Below, in pieces: positions 20,880-30,957 of a stretch of 64,000 nucleotides of DNA. The DNA comes from Pycnococcus provasolii. Taxonomy: Eukaryota; Chlorophyta; Pseudoscourfieldiophyceae; Pseudoscourfieldiales. The notes beneath the pieces are model-generated. The model was given only the letters and a program-made list of their open reading frames with translations, did not search any database and had not been told where the DNA came from. Numbering within the stretch: the stretch's first letter is position 1; every line of letters starts with the position of its first letter. The position numbers and the translations under genes were made by a program. The DNA lies in assembly GCA_049487715.1 (NCBI GenBank), contig CP150554.1, positions 744,001-808,000 of the forward strand, read 5' to 3'.

Positions 20880-22928
20880 ATGGCGGACGTGGACGACCTC
20901 GAAATCAACCTCGACGACTTGATTGGCGGCGACGACGCGTCCGGTGCTCCTTCACAGCAGCCAGCCCTCGGCCCGGCCGCGGCACTCTCGGCAGCGTCGT
21001 CCACCTCGAAACAAGCCGTCATGTTCGCGCAAGCCGCGGCACCGGGCGGCACCAGCCTTGGAGCACACGCGGCTGGCGGGTTCGACGAAGCGGGAGGGGC
21101 AGCATCGGCGAACTTGTTTAGGCAAAAGGCGCCTAAGTCGAGTGACGCAAAGACAGGAAGTGTGGACTTGCGCCCGTCTTCGGTGCCCGTGGCCAAACGA
21201 CCGAAGACGTTCGCGAACCAGGGCGCGGGAAGCGCTCTGAAGGACAAAAACCTGCCCGAGGTGGGCAAGTCCAACGCTCTGCGCGACTCCATGTTCACAG
21301 GCGACTCTGTGAAAGCAAATTCCAAACCTGCTGCACCGGAAGACTCGCGCGTCGTCGTGGGAAGCTTAACGGGAGGTGGCGCAGCTGGTGACGACGACAG
21401 CGACGACGATAGCAGTCGCGAGGACGGCGAGGGAGGTGGCAGCAGCAGTGAACCGAATATTGAGGTGCCCACAGCCAGAGCCGGATCGTCGTTAAGACGT
21501 GTAGCTGAGGAGGATGACGACGACGAGTTTGCCTACGCGCTGGAGGGAGGTGTGAGAAAGAATATTCACAAGGAGAAGTTCGAGGCAAAGCCAATGCCAC
21601 GCGAACTGCAGACAGTCGTCCACGGCGTAAAGCTCGAGGCGCTCGTCGAGGAGGGCGACGAAGAGGAGGAGGAAGAGGAGGAAGAGCAGCATGTCGCGGA
21701 CAAGGAAGAGGCGACGCAGGAACCGCCGCCGGCGCCAGCATCAGCACCGCCGCCAGCCGTGGTGCCACAGCCTAAGCCTCCGCAACCCGTTCAGGTGCCG
21801 CCAAAGACAGCGGCAGCGGCTCCCTCAGCTACGGAATCAGCCCAGGCGGCGTTGGCGGCAGTGAAGAGGGCCAAGGCGGCACCCAAGCCACCGCCTTCGA
21901 CAGTGCCCAAGCCGCCGCCACCATCGTCGGCAGCGGCAGCAGCAGCACCCCCACCAAAGCATCTATCACCGCCGGTAGCACATGCAGCAGCAGCAGCACC
22001 ACCGCCATCACACCCACCACAGCCTCAGCCATCCGAAGGTCCTTCTCTTGCCGAGTTCGACGCCGCTGCCAAAGCGACGGAGGCGGAGATGGCAGCTGCG
22101 GCAGCCGCAGGTGAGACTGGAGGTGAGGTAAGGCAGATTGCGCATCCCGCAGCCTTGCAGTACTTCTGTTCGCAGGATCTTGCCAAGTATGCGAAGGATG
22201 TGCAGGTGGAAGCGGTGGACGACGACGAGCCGTTGTTGTCGCGTATCATGAAAGCCCTCCTCGGCATGTGCGGTGCTGGCAATACCCCACTCAATGACCC
22301 AGTGCTTATTCACGAGCGGCTCTGCGTCTTCAGCTTGGCGAAGGTGTCGTTTGCCGACGAGGCATTCAAGGACCAGAGAAAAATGCACTTTCGGATCCTT
22401 GCAACCATTTTCATGAACTTCACGAGCAAAAAGCGAGCCCCCGAGAGGTACGGCGGCCACTGGGACGAAGTTGGGTTCCAGGGCAACGATCCGGCTACCG
22501 ACCTGCGTGGCTGCGGCATGCTCGGTCTCGTGCACCTTCTCCTGATGAGCTCGGCAAATCTCATGAATGCGCGAAATCTCTTCGAACTCAGCCGCGATCC
22601 CGTGCAGAACTTCCCTCTTGCGATCGTCAGCATTAATGTGACGCGCTACTGCCTGCAGGCTCTACGCGCCGGCCGTCTGAATCGCGCCGCTATGCAGTCA
22701 CAGAGCATGTGGCGCGTGGTGAACGACTTTTACCTCGGCATGATGTACGAATTCTACACGCGGTGGCTTGGCGGCGGGAAGACGATGAAGGAGAGCGGTT
22801 TCGTTCTTGCTGACATGGAGAAGCACGCGCTCACAGCGCCAGCGTCGGCTATCCTTGACAATGCTAAGGCGAGCTACTTTGGGGTGGCGGTGGCGGTGGC
22901 GGCGGCGGCATTGGCAGTAGAGGGATAG
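20880..22928 (+). CDS. ELMO/CED-12 domain protein with long disordered N-terminus
   Basis: ELMO-domain (ELMOD) proteins act as GTPase-activating proteins for Arf/Arl2-family GTPases in membrane traffic. The 682-residue product starts at 20880 (MADVDDLEINLDDLIGG); the upstream in-frame ATG would translate the CCCTAA array and is not used here. Residues 1-420 are acidic and proline/alanine-rich low complexity. The ELMO domain covers about 470-655 with the hallmark WDEVGFQGNDPATDLRGCG (about 524-542), including the conserved arginine in the TDLRG motif thought to act as the GAP arginine finger. It converges on an unknown gene with an 88-bp gap. Confidence 0.87.
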   Translation: MADVDDLEINLDDLIGGDDASGAPSQQPALGPAAALSAASSTSKQAVMFAQAAAPGGTSLGAHAAGGFDEAGGAASANLFRQKAPKSSDAKTGSVDLRPSSVPVAKRPKTFANQGAGSALKDKNLPEVGKSNALRDSMFTGDSVKANSKPAAPEDSRVVVGSLTGGGAAGDDDSDDDSSREDGEGGGSSSEPNIEVPTARAGSSLRRVAEEDDDDEFAYALEGGVRKNIHKEKFEAKPMPRELQTVVHGVKLEALVEEGDEEEEEEEEEQHVADKEEATQEPPPAPASAPPPAVVPQPKPPQPVQVPPKTAAAAPSATESAQAALAAVKRAKAAPKPPPSTVPKPPPPSSAAAAAAPPPKHLSPPVAHAAAAAPPPSHPPQPQPSEGPSLAEFDAAAKATEAEMAAAAAAGETGGEVRQIAHPAALQYFCSQDLAKYAKDVQVEAVDDDEPLLSRIMKALLGMCGAGNTPLNDPVLIHERLCVFSLAKVSFADEAFKDQRKMHFRILATIFMNFTSKKRAPERYGGHWDEVGFQGNDPATDLRGCGMLGLVHLLLMSSANLMNARNLFELSRDPVQNFPLAIVSINVTRYCLQALRAGRLNRAAMQSQSMWRVVNDFYLGMMYEFYTRWLGGGKTMKESGFVLADMEKHALTAPASAILDNAKASYFGVAVAVAAAALAVEG

Positions 22929-23016
22929 CCACGCGTCCCTCGCTCGGTCCAGCCACGTTTAGCGAGCTTTAATGAAAAAAAAAAAACATTTTATCGTTAC
23001 AGAATTTTTGTTTTTT

Positions 23017-23745
23017 CTACAGGATCAGCGCCCCAGCTCTCTCGGCGCGAGCCGCGAGGCCGGCTGCAATGGCGACGAGCTGTTCGTGTGGCATGCGCAT
23101 GAGTGTGCGTCGTTCCTCAGGCGTCAGACCCACCTTAAGGTTGTCAGTATTGTTGGTTTGTTCGTCGTCCGTTGTAGTCTTTGTTCGTTTTTTGGCTGCG
23201 GTTTTTTTCTTCTTAGGTGCTAGCCTTTGCTTGCTTTGCTGCTGCTTCTGCATATTTTGTGCTGACTTTATTTCTCCTGCTCCTGTAAGTAGTACTCGGT
23301 CTTCGTCTATGACCATTAGGTCCCTTTCATCTTCGTAGTAGTTTGATATCGTAGAAGGCGAAGAAGGTTCGTCGTCCGAGAGGTCGTACGAAGTATGACT
23401 ACTCTGCGTCTCCTCCATATGGTTCTCTGAGAAGTGCGTTTGCAGATTTTGCGTGTGCGACGCGGTTGGCGAATATCCCGCTTGAATGAGGCACTGCTGA
23501 ACTAGGTTTTCCTCCTCCTGATTTTTTGTAGTCCAAAGGGTAGAAGAACAAGAAACGCTGTGTGCAAACTCATCAGAGCCGGATATATTTTGGTGGTGAG
23601 TAAGAACGGCAGGCTGTAGAAGAGGGGAAGGGGTCTCTCTCCTCCCGGCGGCCAATAAGTTGTTTGAAATCAGCGACTCCATATGTAGAAATATATCGAG
23701 CTCAGGTGCCTCGGGATCCCTTGAAAGAGACTGAGAGAGAGACAT
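23017..23745 (-). CDS. Unknown lysine-rich, probably nuclear protein
   Basis: A 242-residue single-exon frame from the first ATG at 23745. I do not recognise the family. The N-terminal 150 residues are Ser/Thr/Asn/Gln-rich. A basic cluster PKKKKTAAKKRTK (about 178-190) looks like a nuclear localisation signal. The C-terminal 35 residues (LTPEERRTLMRMPHEQL, then AAGLAARAERAG) are predicted helical and look like the conserved part. A telomere-like array lies about 190 bp upstream and reads CCCTAA on this gene's coding strand. Confidence 0.55.
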   Translation of the reverse strand: MSLSQSLSRDPEAPELDIFLHMESLISNNLLAAGRRETPSPLLQPAVLTHHQNISGSDEFAHSVSCSSTLWTTKNQEEENLVQQCLIQAGYSPTASHTQNLQTHFSENHMEETQSSHTSYDLSDDEPSSPSTISNYYEDERDLMVIDEDRVLLTGAGEIKSAQNMQKQQQSKQRLAPKKKKTAAKKRTKTTTDDEQTNNTDNLKVGLTPEERRTLMRMPHEQLVAIAAGLAARAERAGALIL

Positions 23746-24310
23746 AGAATGCGGACATGGCCTGTGGAGAACGAGATGCAACGAGTTAGGAATAAGGAAT
23801 AGAATGGCGGAGGGACGGTTTGGTTCAGTCAAACCAAATTCAAAGTTGAAGCAACTTCTCAAAAGCCCTGTTGACTTCCTACCACTGTATAAGACTACTC
23901 ATAGCTTAAGCTTAATTACTACTACCCTACCCGGTAGGGATAGGGTTTTCCGAACTAGGGTTAGGACGATAGGGTTTTCCGAACTAGGGTTAGGACGATA
24001 GGGTTAGGGTTAGGGTTAGGGTTAGGGTTTGCTCTCTGTGTTTTTTTCTGTTTGGCTTTGGGAAACTCAAAACAAACTTCGTCTCGTCTTTTTTTTTTTT
24101 TTTTTTGTCTGATTCTCAGCGTCGTCGTTCCATAAATATAATTTCGCATCTCATCTTTCACGCATAATCTAAATCTATCTGTGTTGTGGCGCCTAGAGTA
24201 CAGTCTTTGGTGTTTCTTTTGTGTCATAGTACCCGTATAGTCAGTCTTCTGTTTGTCTCAGTTATCATAAGTCTCACGCCGTATCGTCACTTTTTTAAGA
24301 AAGAAACATC
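23746..24310. other. Divergent upstream region, unknown gene / ERD2
   Basis: Contains the 29-bp duplication and TTAGGG array (23938-24029), a T homopolymer near 24090-24107, and AT-richer sequence up to the ERD2 start. No coding region is supported. Confidence 0.6.
23938..24029 (-). repeat. Two 29-bp repeats plus TTAGGG array
   Basis: A 29-bp unit containing AGGGTT and TTAGG is present twice in tandem and runs directly into five TTAGGG units. On the minus strand the array reads CCCTAA, matching the coding strand of the gene starting at 23745. Confidence 0.8.
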
Positions 24311-24958
24311 ATGAACATCTTCCGCCTCGCCGGCGACATGACGCACCTCCTGTCCATCATCGTGCTTTTATTGAAGATCCAAGCAACCAAAAGCTGCGCA
24401 GGAGTCAGCCTTAAGACACAAGAGCTGTACGCCGTCGTGTTCGTCACGCGGTACCTCGACCTCTTCTACTCCTTCATATCCCTGTACAACACCGTCATGA
24501 AGATCATATTCCTTCTGACGGCGTTCACCATCATATGGTACATGCGGAAGCACAAGGTGGTGTGCCAGACATACGACAAGGAACAGGACACGTTCCGCGT
24601 GCTCTTCCTGATCGTGCCGTGCTTCGTGCTCGCTCTGCTCGTCAACCACGAGATGAGTGTCACGGAGGTGCTCTGGACCTTCTCCATCTATCTCGAGGCG
24701 GTGGCCATCTTGCCTCAGCTCGTGCTGCTGCAGCGGACGAAAAACGTAGACAACCTCACGGGCAACTACATCTTCATGTTGGGAAGCTACCGCGCACTGT
24801 ACCTCGTCAACTGGGTGTACCGCTACTTCACGGAACTCGGATATCGCCAGTGGATCGTGTGGGTGTCCGGAACCGTGCAGACGTGCGTTTACCTCGACTT
24901 CTTCTATTACTACGTGCAGGCTTGGCGCAACAACGAGCGCATGAAGCTTCCGGGCTAA
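24311..24958 (+). CDS. ERD2: ER lumen protein-retaining receptor (ERD2, K/HDEL receptor)
   Basis: ERD2 is a seven-helix Golgi receptor that retrieves ER-resident proteins carrying KDEL-like tails through COPI vesicles. The product is 215 residues, the normal family length, in one exon with an ATG at 24311. Family hallmarks are the N-terminus MNIFRLAGDMTHL, the block GVSLKTQELYAVVFVTRYLD, the central LEAVAILPQL segment and the C-terminal QTCVYLDFFYYY. The tail contains the basic residues used for COPI-dependent recycling. It converges on the EF-hand gene. Confidence 0.97.
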   Translation: MNIFRLAGDMTHLLSIIVLLLKIQATKSCAGVSLKTQELYAVVFVTRYLDLFYSFISLYNTVMKIIFLLTAFTIIWYMRKHKVVCQTYDKEQDTFRVLFLIVPCFVLALLVNHEMSVTEVLWTFSIYLEAVAILPQLVLLQRTKNVDNLTGNYIFMLGSYRALYLVNWVYRYFTELGYRQWIVWVSGTVQTCVYLDFFYYYVQAWRNNERMKLPG

Positions 24959-25162
24959 AGTGTTCAGAACGAAGGGAAAAAAAAAGACACAACACGGGGC
25001 GACGGGCGCAGTGGTACAGGCGGCTTTTGTGTAATTTTGCAGCGCTCAAGCAGCAGTTTCCACCTCTCCACACGTCGCGTGGCTTTTATTCTCACAGACT
25101 ACTTTCCGTATGGGAAAAAAAGAGAGTGATATGAAAGTTACACAGCAAGTTGTTTTGCCAAA

Positions 25163-26241
25163 TTAGGCTAGCTTACCACCAATCAAGTCCTTCATGCTCT
25201 TCTCGAAGTCCGCGTTGCTGACATTGCGCAGAGCACGCGCGAAGAACACCTTGAACTCGTGCGGATTGATGAAGTTGTCGCCGCTCGTGTCGAAGTCCTG
25301 TTTTTGTTTTTTTTGTTTTTTGGGGGGTCAGTCTTTCGTCACGTCTACAGGCCGGCTATCCTCACACACATCCTTGCGTCCTTGTGCAAAGCTCGACGCA
25401 CCTTGAATATCTCCTTGAGCTGTTCCTCGTTCATTGCTGTGCTGCCATACTTGCTCGTGAAGTCGGCAATTTCCTTGAAGTCAATTTGGCCACTGTTGTC
25501 CACATCAATTTTCTCAAACACGCGATTCAGCCACCCCTGCCTCCACTCGCTGAGTCCATACTCGTCCTGCAACGCCTGCTCCTTGTCTTCGAAGCTCAGG
25601 AAGTCCACCATGTACTGAATGGGAAGCAGCGGCTTGGTCACGACGAGTCGCTCGTACATGTTGGCAATCTTCTCCTGAATGTTATGCGAGCTCTGCAAGT
25701 TTTGGTTGGCGTGGATGTGTGTGGTTGCGTTTTGCGTAAGTGGACTGTGCCATACGTCTCGCAGTTTTTTATTTTTTTCTCGACTTGTCTTCCCAGTTTC
25801 TCCTGTTCTGAGAAGTGCCACATGCACAGAAAGTCCGCGCGGTGGGAATGGACGCAAGCAAGGAAAGGCGAAACTTCCCCTATTTGAGTAGAGCAAGGTT
25901 GTGCGCGCGCGCGCGCGCGCGTCTGGGAGGACGTTGTGCATGTGCGTGAAAGCAGTCCACACGCACGCAAAGCGTTGGGTTGTTGAGCCCGCCCGCCCGC
26001 CCGCCCTCCCTTAAGGAGTTAAGTTCAGGCGGGCGTCGCCCAATTCACCGACCGACCGACTGGCCAAAGCTCCCGCCCGCCCCTCCTTTGCACACCCAAA
26101 ACCCAACGAACAAGCAAGAAGCAGAGCCACGGATAGAGGACGCACCAGGTACTCCATGTTGCTATCTTTGATGGAGGCGTCCATGTCGTAGAAGACGGTG
26201 GACGCGGCATCGGCGTCCGAGAGCGGGAGCGTCGTGGCCAT
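25163..26241 (-). CDS. Small EF-hand calcium-binding protein, three exons
   Basis: Exons 26241-26146, 25692-25402 and 25297-25163 join in phase 0 to give 173 residues. Both donors are GTGCGT and the acceptors end in GCAG and ACAG. The first clear EF-hand loop is DVDNSGQIDFKE in exon 2. A second acidic loop, DFDTSGDNFINPHE, begins exactly at the exon 2/3 junction and is two residues longer than a canonical 12-residue loop. The rest is helical, with no membrane segment or signal peptide. The family is not certain; it may be a flagellar or calmodulin-like sensor. Intron 1 (25693-26145) contains CG and CCCG microsatellites. Confidence 0.82.
25904..25920. repeat. CG dinucleotide run in EF-hand intron
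   Basis: About eight CG units within intron 1 of the EF-hand gene, followed by a CCCG microsatellite near 25990-26005; simple sequence only. Confidence 0.75.
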
Positions 26242-27157
26242 GGCTCACGTACAAGTTGTGTAAGCGAAAGGCGAGGGGAAGGGAAGGGCAACCTCGAAAA
26301 GAAAGAGCCCCACCTTGGAAGGAGCAACCCGTCTCCGACCTCTCCGACGTTCTGTTATTCTTAGTCTATTATGGGACCCCGAGGGCCGAGGTCCGTCGCG
26401 GCCGGCCACCTAAGGTTTAGGTGGTGCCGTGGTGGTGGGTGTTGGTGTTGACGGGTACATACGAGTTACGACTACAGTACCATACAAAGAGAGGAACGCG
26501 AAGAAAGAGGAACGCATGGTAAAAACTTTTTAGTTAGACTATCGTAGTCTAAGCACACGCGCACGACCAGTTGCTAACCTTACCCGGCAGCCCGGTAGAT
26601 CGAGCGCCTAAGAGTACTGTAACAAACAGGTAGTCTGACCGCCTATGATAGGCTTGATAGCTAGCTAGACTGACCAGTCATGAGGCACCTCCTATAAATG
26701 CAATAGTCTGTAAGGTTATGCCGATTGTTTCTTTTCGTCCTTACCCTACCCGTACCCTTTGCGAAGGTTGCGACCAGGTGTTGCGACCCCCTCCATGCCT
26801 TCCATGGTGGTGCGAAGGGGGTTCTGTAAAATACAACACCGTTCATCCTTAGTCTACCAAATGGCTCCAAGGTTGAGCTGGCTAAGCCTTAGTTCTTACG
26901 ATAGGGCTACATACAGGTTAGGGTTACAGGTTAGGGCTAGGCTTCCTAAACCCTAAAGTAAGACGTAGCCCTAACCCTAAGGTTAGCCTGATTTCTTCCA
27001 GGAGAAAGAACTTAGGTTCCCAGGCGTATCCCCCAATCCCTGGAATTTCGAAAGGCGCGGCTGCTTCGCTCCCCGGTACTCATAGGTGGCTTCGCGTGGT
27101 GCGTTAGGGCTGGGGATTAGTTTGGATCGAAGGCGCCCGTCGTGTCCGTCCCACCGT
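26242..27157. other. Divergent upstream region, EF-hand gene / Sec24
   Basis: About 0.9 kb without a supported gene. It carries telomere-like units in both orientations at 26916-26990, with the TTAGGG orientation on the EF-hand side and CCCTAA on the Sec24 side. Several short inverted segments of the type CTAGACT/AGTCTAG are scattered in 26530-26680. Confidence 0.6.
26916..26990. repeat. Bidirectional telomere-like units
   Basis: TTAGGG-type units at 26916-26940 face CCCTAA-type units at 26946-26980. Each orientation reads CCCTAA on the coding strand of the gene on its own side (EF-hand to the left, Sec24 to the right). Confidence 0.75.
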
Positions 27158-30100
27158 ATGGCCGCTCCTCCGCCTCCTCCTGGGGCTGGGCCACCGCCGC
27201 CTCCACCTGGTCTCGGGAACGGGCATTACCGCATGCCGCCGGGGCACGGGATGGGGGGGAGTGCTGCGCCACTCCAGCCACAACAGACCGCACTTTCGGG
27301 ACTCGCGGGGAAACCCATGGCGCCACCGACGACGATGATGGCGGGGGCGGCGCGACCGCCACCTCCGCCAAACGCTGCTGCAGGAATGACGGGCGCAATT
27401 CCATCAAACGGAAACCACGCGATGGGAGCGGCGATGCCACCACCTCCACCGGCAAGGGGCATGGCGGGAGGACCTCTGCTCGGGCCGGGAGCGGCGAGCG
27501 GCGCACCTCCACCGATGCCGCCGATGCCTGCAGCACCTATGGCAAGCCAACCGCCGCCGCCAAGGATGCCCTCAGCACCTTCTTCCTCACCGATGCCACC
27601 TCCGCCCATGGCGGGACCTCCGGGTGCGATGATGCCCACCATGCCTGGACCACCGCCGGGCGGTGTGCCCGGCGCGTTTAGACCAGGAGGCATGCCACCA
27701 CCTCCACCCACATCCGCCGCTGGTGGCACGGCGGGATTTCCGCCACCGCCAACAGCAACTGCACAACAACTACAGCCGCCACCACCACCACAACAACAAC
27801 AGTATCAACAACCACCAAACGCACCGCCACCACCACTACCACAAATGCCACAGCCACCAGCAAACAACGCCTTCCGACCAGCTCCACCGTCTGCAGTGCC
27901 ACCGCTTGCCCCCGCGCCGAAGCAGCAGCAGCCTATGGCGCGAAAGCAGAACACGTCGGGCAGCAACCGCATCGACCCTTCGCAGATCCCACGACCAAAG
28001 GCGTCGCCGCTCGATGCTAAGGCGACAGTGTACATGACGCGCGTGACGCCGTCGGGAAATGTGCAGCATCCGTACCCGACGGTGGCAAATGTGCCGCCGC
28101 CGGCATCGCGAAGCTCGTTCGTCGTTCAGGACACGGGAAACTGCTCGCCGCGCTTCATGAGAGCGAGCGTGAACAACGTGCCGTGCACGTCCGAGCTGCT
28201 GGGAACGAGCGGACTGCCGCTCAGCATAGCCGTCTCGCCGCTCGCCGTTGACGCCGCAACGATCACGCTGCCCATCGTGGACCTCAGCAGCGACGCCACG
28301 GCGGTGCCCACTCCAGGTGCGGCGGCGTCCAGCCAGCCGCCTCCCGGTCCCGTGCGCTGCGCGCGCTGCAAGGCTTACATCAACCCATTCTTCCGCTTCG
28401 TCGACGACGGCAAGCGCATGAAGTGCAACATGTGCGGGCACACGCAGGAGGTTCCGCCTCACTACTTCAGCCCCGCGTACGGCACGGACGGCCGTCGTGC
28501 GGATCACGACACGCGACCCGAGCTGCAATTCGGAACGGTGGAGTACGTCGTGAGCCCTCAGAGCGAGTACAGCGTCAGGCCTGCCATGCTTCCCGTGTAC
28601 GCGTTCGTCATCGATGCGAGCCGAAACGCCAAGATGAGCGGCGCATTTCACGCCGCGATCGAGGCTGTGATTGGGTGCGTGACGTCGCTAGCGGGCGGCG
28701 ACCGCGCGCGCGTTATTGTGGCGACGTATGATCGCCACGTGCACTTCTACCGCGTGTCGCCGGATCTCGAGGGCCACCAGCTGCTCGTCGTACCTGACAT
28801 CGACGAGCCGTACGCGCCGACTTCGGGGCTGTCCGAGCTTGCGTGTGACGTGTCCAAGTGCTCGGAGAAGCTCGTGGAGGTGCTGCAGGGCCTGCTCGAG
28901 GCGGCTTCGTCTGCGCAGCCCACGGCAGCGGCGGGCATGGCAAGTGCCGGCGGTGCCGCGGTGGAGTCCACCATTGCGGCGATGAAGGGCAACGGAGGTA
29001 AGCTGCTTTGGTTCTGCGCGTCGATGCCCGACGTGGGCATTGGCAAGGTGACGTCCGCGCCAGGCGCCGGGCCAGGCGCGCCGTCGATGTCTGCGGACCA
29101 CAAGGATGCCATGAAGATCATGCAGTCGTCTGTCAAGCACTACACGGACTCGGCGAAAATTGCGGCGGAGCACCAGATCTGCGTGCACCTGCTCACGCTC
29201 GCTGGCCCGGTCGCTGGCGCCGCCGCAGGAGCTGCTGGCGCGGGATCTAGCCTTCCGATTGGCCTCGTGAACCTCGCCCCTCTCGCGACGAACACTGGCG
29301 GCGACGTCAGGCACTACCCTGCGTTCCGCTACGAGGTGGACCGAGAGCAGGTTTTGAGCGACGTGCGGTGGATCGTCAGCCGCCCGCAGGGTTTGGAGGC
29401 GCTGATGCGCGTGCGCTGCTCCGCCGGACTCAGCGTTATCGACTACTCGGGGTCGTATTGCCGACGAACGCCCGTTGACGTCGACCTTCCGTGCGTGGAC
29501 TGCGACAAGAACATCTTTGTTCGGCTGCGCTACGACGACACGCTGCAGGAGTCCGAAGAGTGCTGTGTTCAGGCTGCCGCGCTGTACACGTCGCCGGATG
29601 GCACGAGGCGCATTCGCGTGCACACGCTGAGCCTGCCCTGCACTAGCGTTCTTGGCAATGTGTTCCGCGGCGCTGACCTCGAGATAAACGTCAAGCATCG
29701 CCTCGTGGAGACGTGCCAGATGCTGCCCGTGAAGCCACCCGCTCAGATTAAAGAGCATATCACGTCGCGGTGCGTCGACACGCTGTACGCGTACCGCAAG
29801 TTCTGCGCCACGAACAGCAGCAGCGGCCAGCTCATCTTGCCCGAGGCTCTCAAGCTGCTTCCACTGTACACTCTTGCGCTGAACAAGGCGATGGGACTCC
29901 GCATGGAGCCTGAGATTGATGAGCGCGTCGCATGGATGCACGACTGTTTAAGTTTAAACGTCGACAGCTCGATGGACACAGTGTACGGCCAGCTGATGCG
30001 CGTGGACGACGTTCTGCTCGAGTCGGATTCCGCGGCGGCGGATGGCGCCGTGCCTGATGTTCCGCGTAAGCCGAGCCCGCTTAGTCTGAGCTCCGAGGGC

Positions 30101-30472
30101 ATCGATGCTACCGGCATCTACCTGTTTGCGAATGGCCGCGACCTTCTCTGTTACGTGGGAAAGCGCGCGGACCCGAGTTTGGTGCACGACCTGTTCGGCA
30201 CGGACGACCCCGATACGCTGTGTGGCAACGGCCCGCGGTTATGGACGCTCATGGAGTTCGACTCGGTGCACAGCAAGCAGTTCACCTCGATCGTGCTTCA
30301 CACGAGAACAGAGCGATGCAAGCACATGCGCCTGCGTCTGCTTCGCCACGGAAGCCGCGAGGAGACGCTGCGATTTTTCGACTCGTTAATCGAGGACCGC
30401 AGCACGGCGGGCATGAGTTACGTGGAGTACCTCTGCCACGTGCACCGGCAAATCCAGAACAAGTTTGTTTGA
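27158..30472 (+). CDS. SEC24: Protein transport protein Sec24 (COPII cargo adaptor)
   Basis: Sec24 pairs with Sec23 in the COPII inner coat and selects cargo at ER exit sites. The 1104-residue product starts at the first ATG in frame (27158); the frame upstream has only GTG. Residues 1-280 are a Pro/Gly-rich disordered region typical of Sec24. The zinc finger uses CxxC pairs at about 402-430 (CARCKAY ... CNMC). The trunk domain follows (PVYAFVIDASRN), then the beta-sandwich and helical domains. The C-terminal gelsolin-like domain contains YLFANGRDLLCYVGK. The absence of introns in a gene this long matches the compact style of the region. Confidence 0.95.
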   Translation: MAAPPPPPGAGPPPPPPGLGNGHYRMPPGHGMGGSAAPLQPQQTALSGLAGKPMAPPTTMMAGAARPPPPPNAAAGMTGAIPSNGNHAMGAAMPPPPPARGMAGGPLLGPGAASGAPPPMPPMPAAPMASQPPPPRMPSAPSSSPMPPPPMAGPPGAMMPTMPGPPPGGVPGAFRPGGMPPPPPTSAAGGTAGFPPPPTATAQQLQPPPPPQQQQYQQPPNAPPPPLPQMPQPPANNAFRPAPPSAVPPLAPAPKQQQPMARKQNTSGSNRIDPSQIPRPKASPLDAKATVYMTRVTPSGNVQHPYPTVANVPPPASRSSFVVQDTGNCSPRFMRASVNNVPCTSELLGTSGLPLSIAVSPLAVDAATITLPIVDLSSDATAVPTPGAAASSQPPPGPVRCARCKAYINPFFRFVDDGKRMKCNMCGHTQEVPPHYFSPAYGTDGRRADHDTRPELQFGTVEYVVSPQSEYSVRPAMLPVYAFVIDASRNAKMSGAFHAAIEAVIGCVTSLAGGDRARVIVATYDRHVHFYRVSPDLEGHQLLVVPDIDEPYAPTSGLSELACDVSKCSEKLVEVLQGLLEAASSAQPTAAAGMASAGGAAVESTIAAMKGNGGKLLWFCASMPDVGIGKVTSAPGAGPGAPSMSADHKDAMKIMQSSVKHYTDSAKIAAEHQICVHLLTLAGPVAGAAAGAAGAGSSLPIGLVNLAPLATNTGGDVRHYPAFRYEVDREQVLSDVRWIVSRPQGLEALMRVRCSAGLSVIDYSGSYCRRTPVDVDLPCVDCDKNIFVRLRYDDTLQESEECCVQAAALYTSPDGTRRIRVHTLSLPCTSVLGNVFRGADLEINVKHRLVETCQMLPVKPPAQIKEHITSRCVDTLYAYRKFCATNSSSGQLILPEALKLLPLYTLALNKAMGLRMEPEIDERVAWMHDCLSLNVDSSMDTVYGQLMRVDDVLLESDSAAADGAVPDVPRKPSPLSLSSEGIDATGIYLFANGRDLLCYVGKRADPSLVHDLFGTDDPDTLCGNGPRLWTLMEFDSVHSKQFTSIVLHTRTERCKHMRLRLLRHGSREETLRFFDSLIEDRSTAGMSYVEYLCHVHRQIQNKFV

Positions 30473-30957
30473 TGGCGAAGATAAGGAAAGGAGGAGGGGG
30501 GGAAGGGCGGCGGAGAAAAGGGGGAGAGAGAGAGAGATGGGGGGGCGTGGGGGTCAAAGCACATGTACAGCGCATATATATGTGTGCGTGCGTGCGTGTG
30601 TGTGTGACTGTGTGTGTGTATGTGTTTGTGTGATGAGAGGAATGGAGGGACGAGGGAGTGACACGTGGTTCTTTTTCGTTTAAAAAAAAATTCATTTTCG
30701 CGTTCTTAGTCTATGATGGTGCTGTTTACAAATCACGAAATTTGATTTTAAAAAAAACACATGGATGTGTCGCCGTCGTTATCTTTTTCCTTCAGGTCAT
30801 TTGTTTTTTTGTCAAATACGCCGCGTCTCCATTCGAGAGGAGGTTTCTGGTCGGCGGACCGTCACACACAAGAACAAACGGCAACACTGCACTCCATGTT
30901 ATTTTTTTTTGTTTTCTCAACACCCAAAAACAGCACCACAGGTTTTGGTTAGCTAGT
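30473..30957. other. Convergent 3' region, Sec24 / predicted selenoprotein
   Basis: Both 3' untranslated regions lie here. Seen are a purine-rich stretch (30480-30540), a TG/GTGC run (about 30580-30632), and A- and T-homopolymers. Any SECIS element of the PDI-like gene should lie on the minus strand of this interval. I could not fold a convincing one by eye: the best ATGA/GA pair, near 30661-30705, has an AU-only stem that is too short. Confidence 0.55.

Noticed and set aside
30661-30705. ATGA...GA pair as a SECIS core for the PDI-like gene
   Set aside because: The helix between the motifs is A-U only, about five pairs, and the spacing is far shorter than known SECIS elements. The selenoprotein call therefore rests on the coding evidence.
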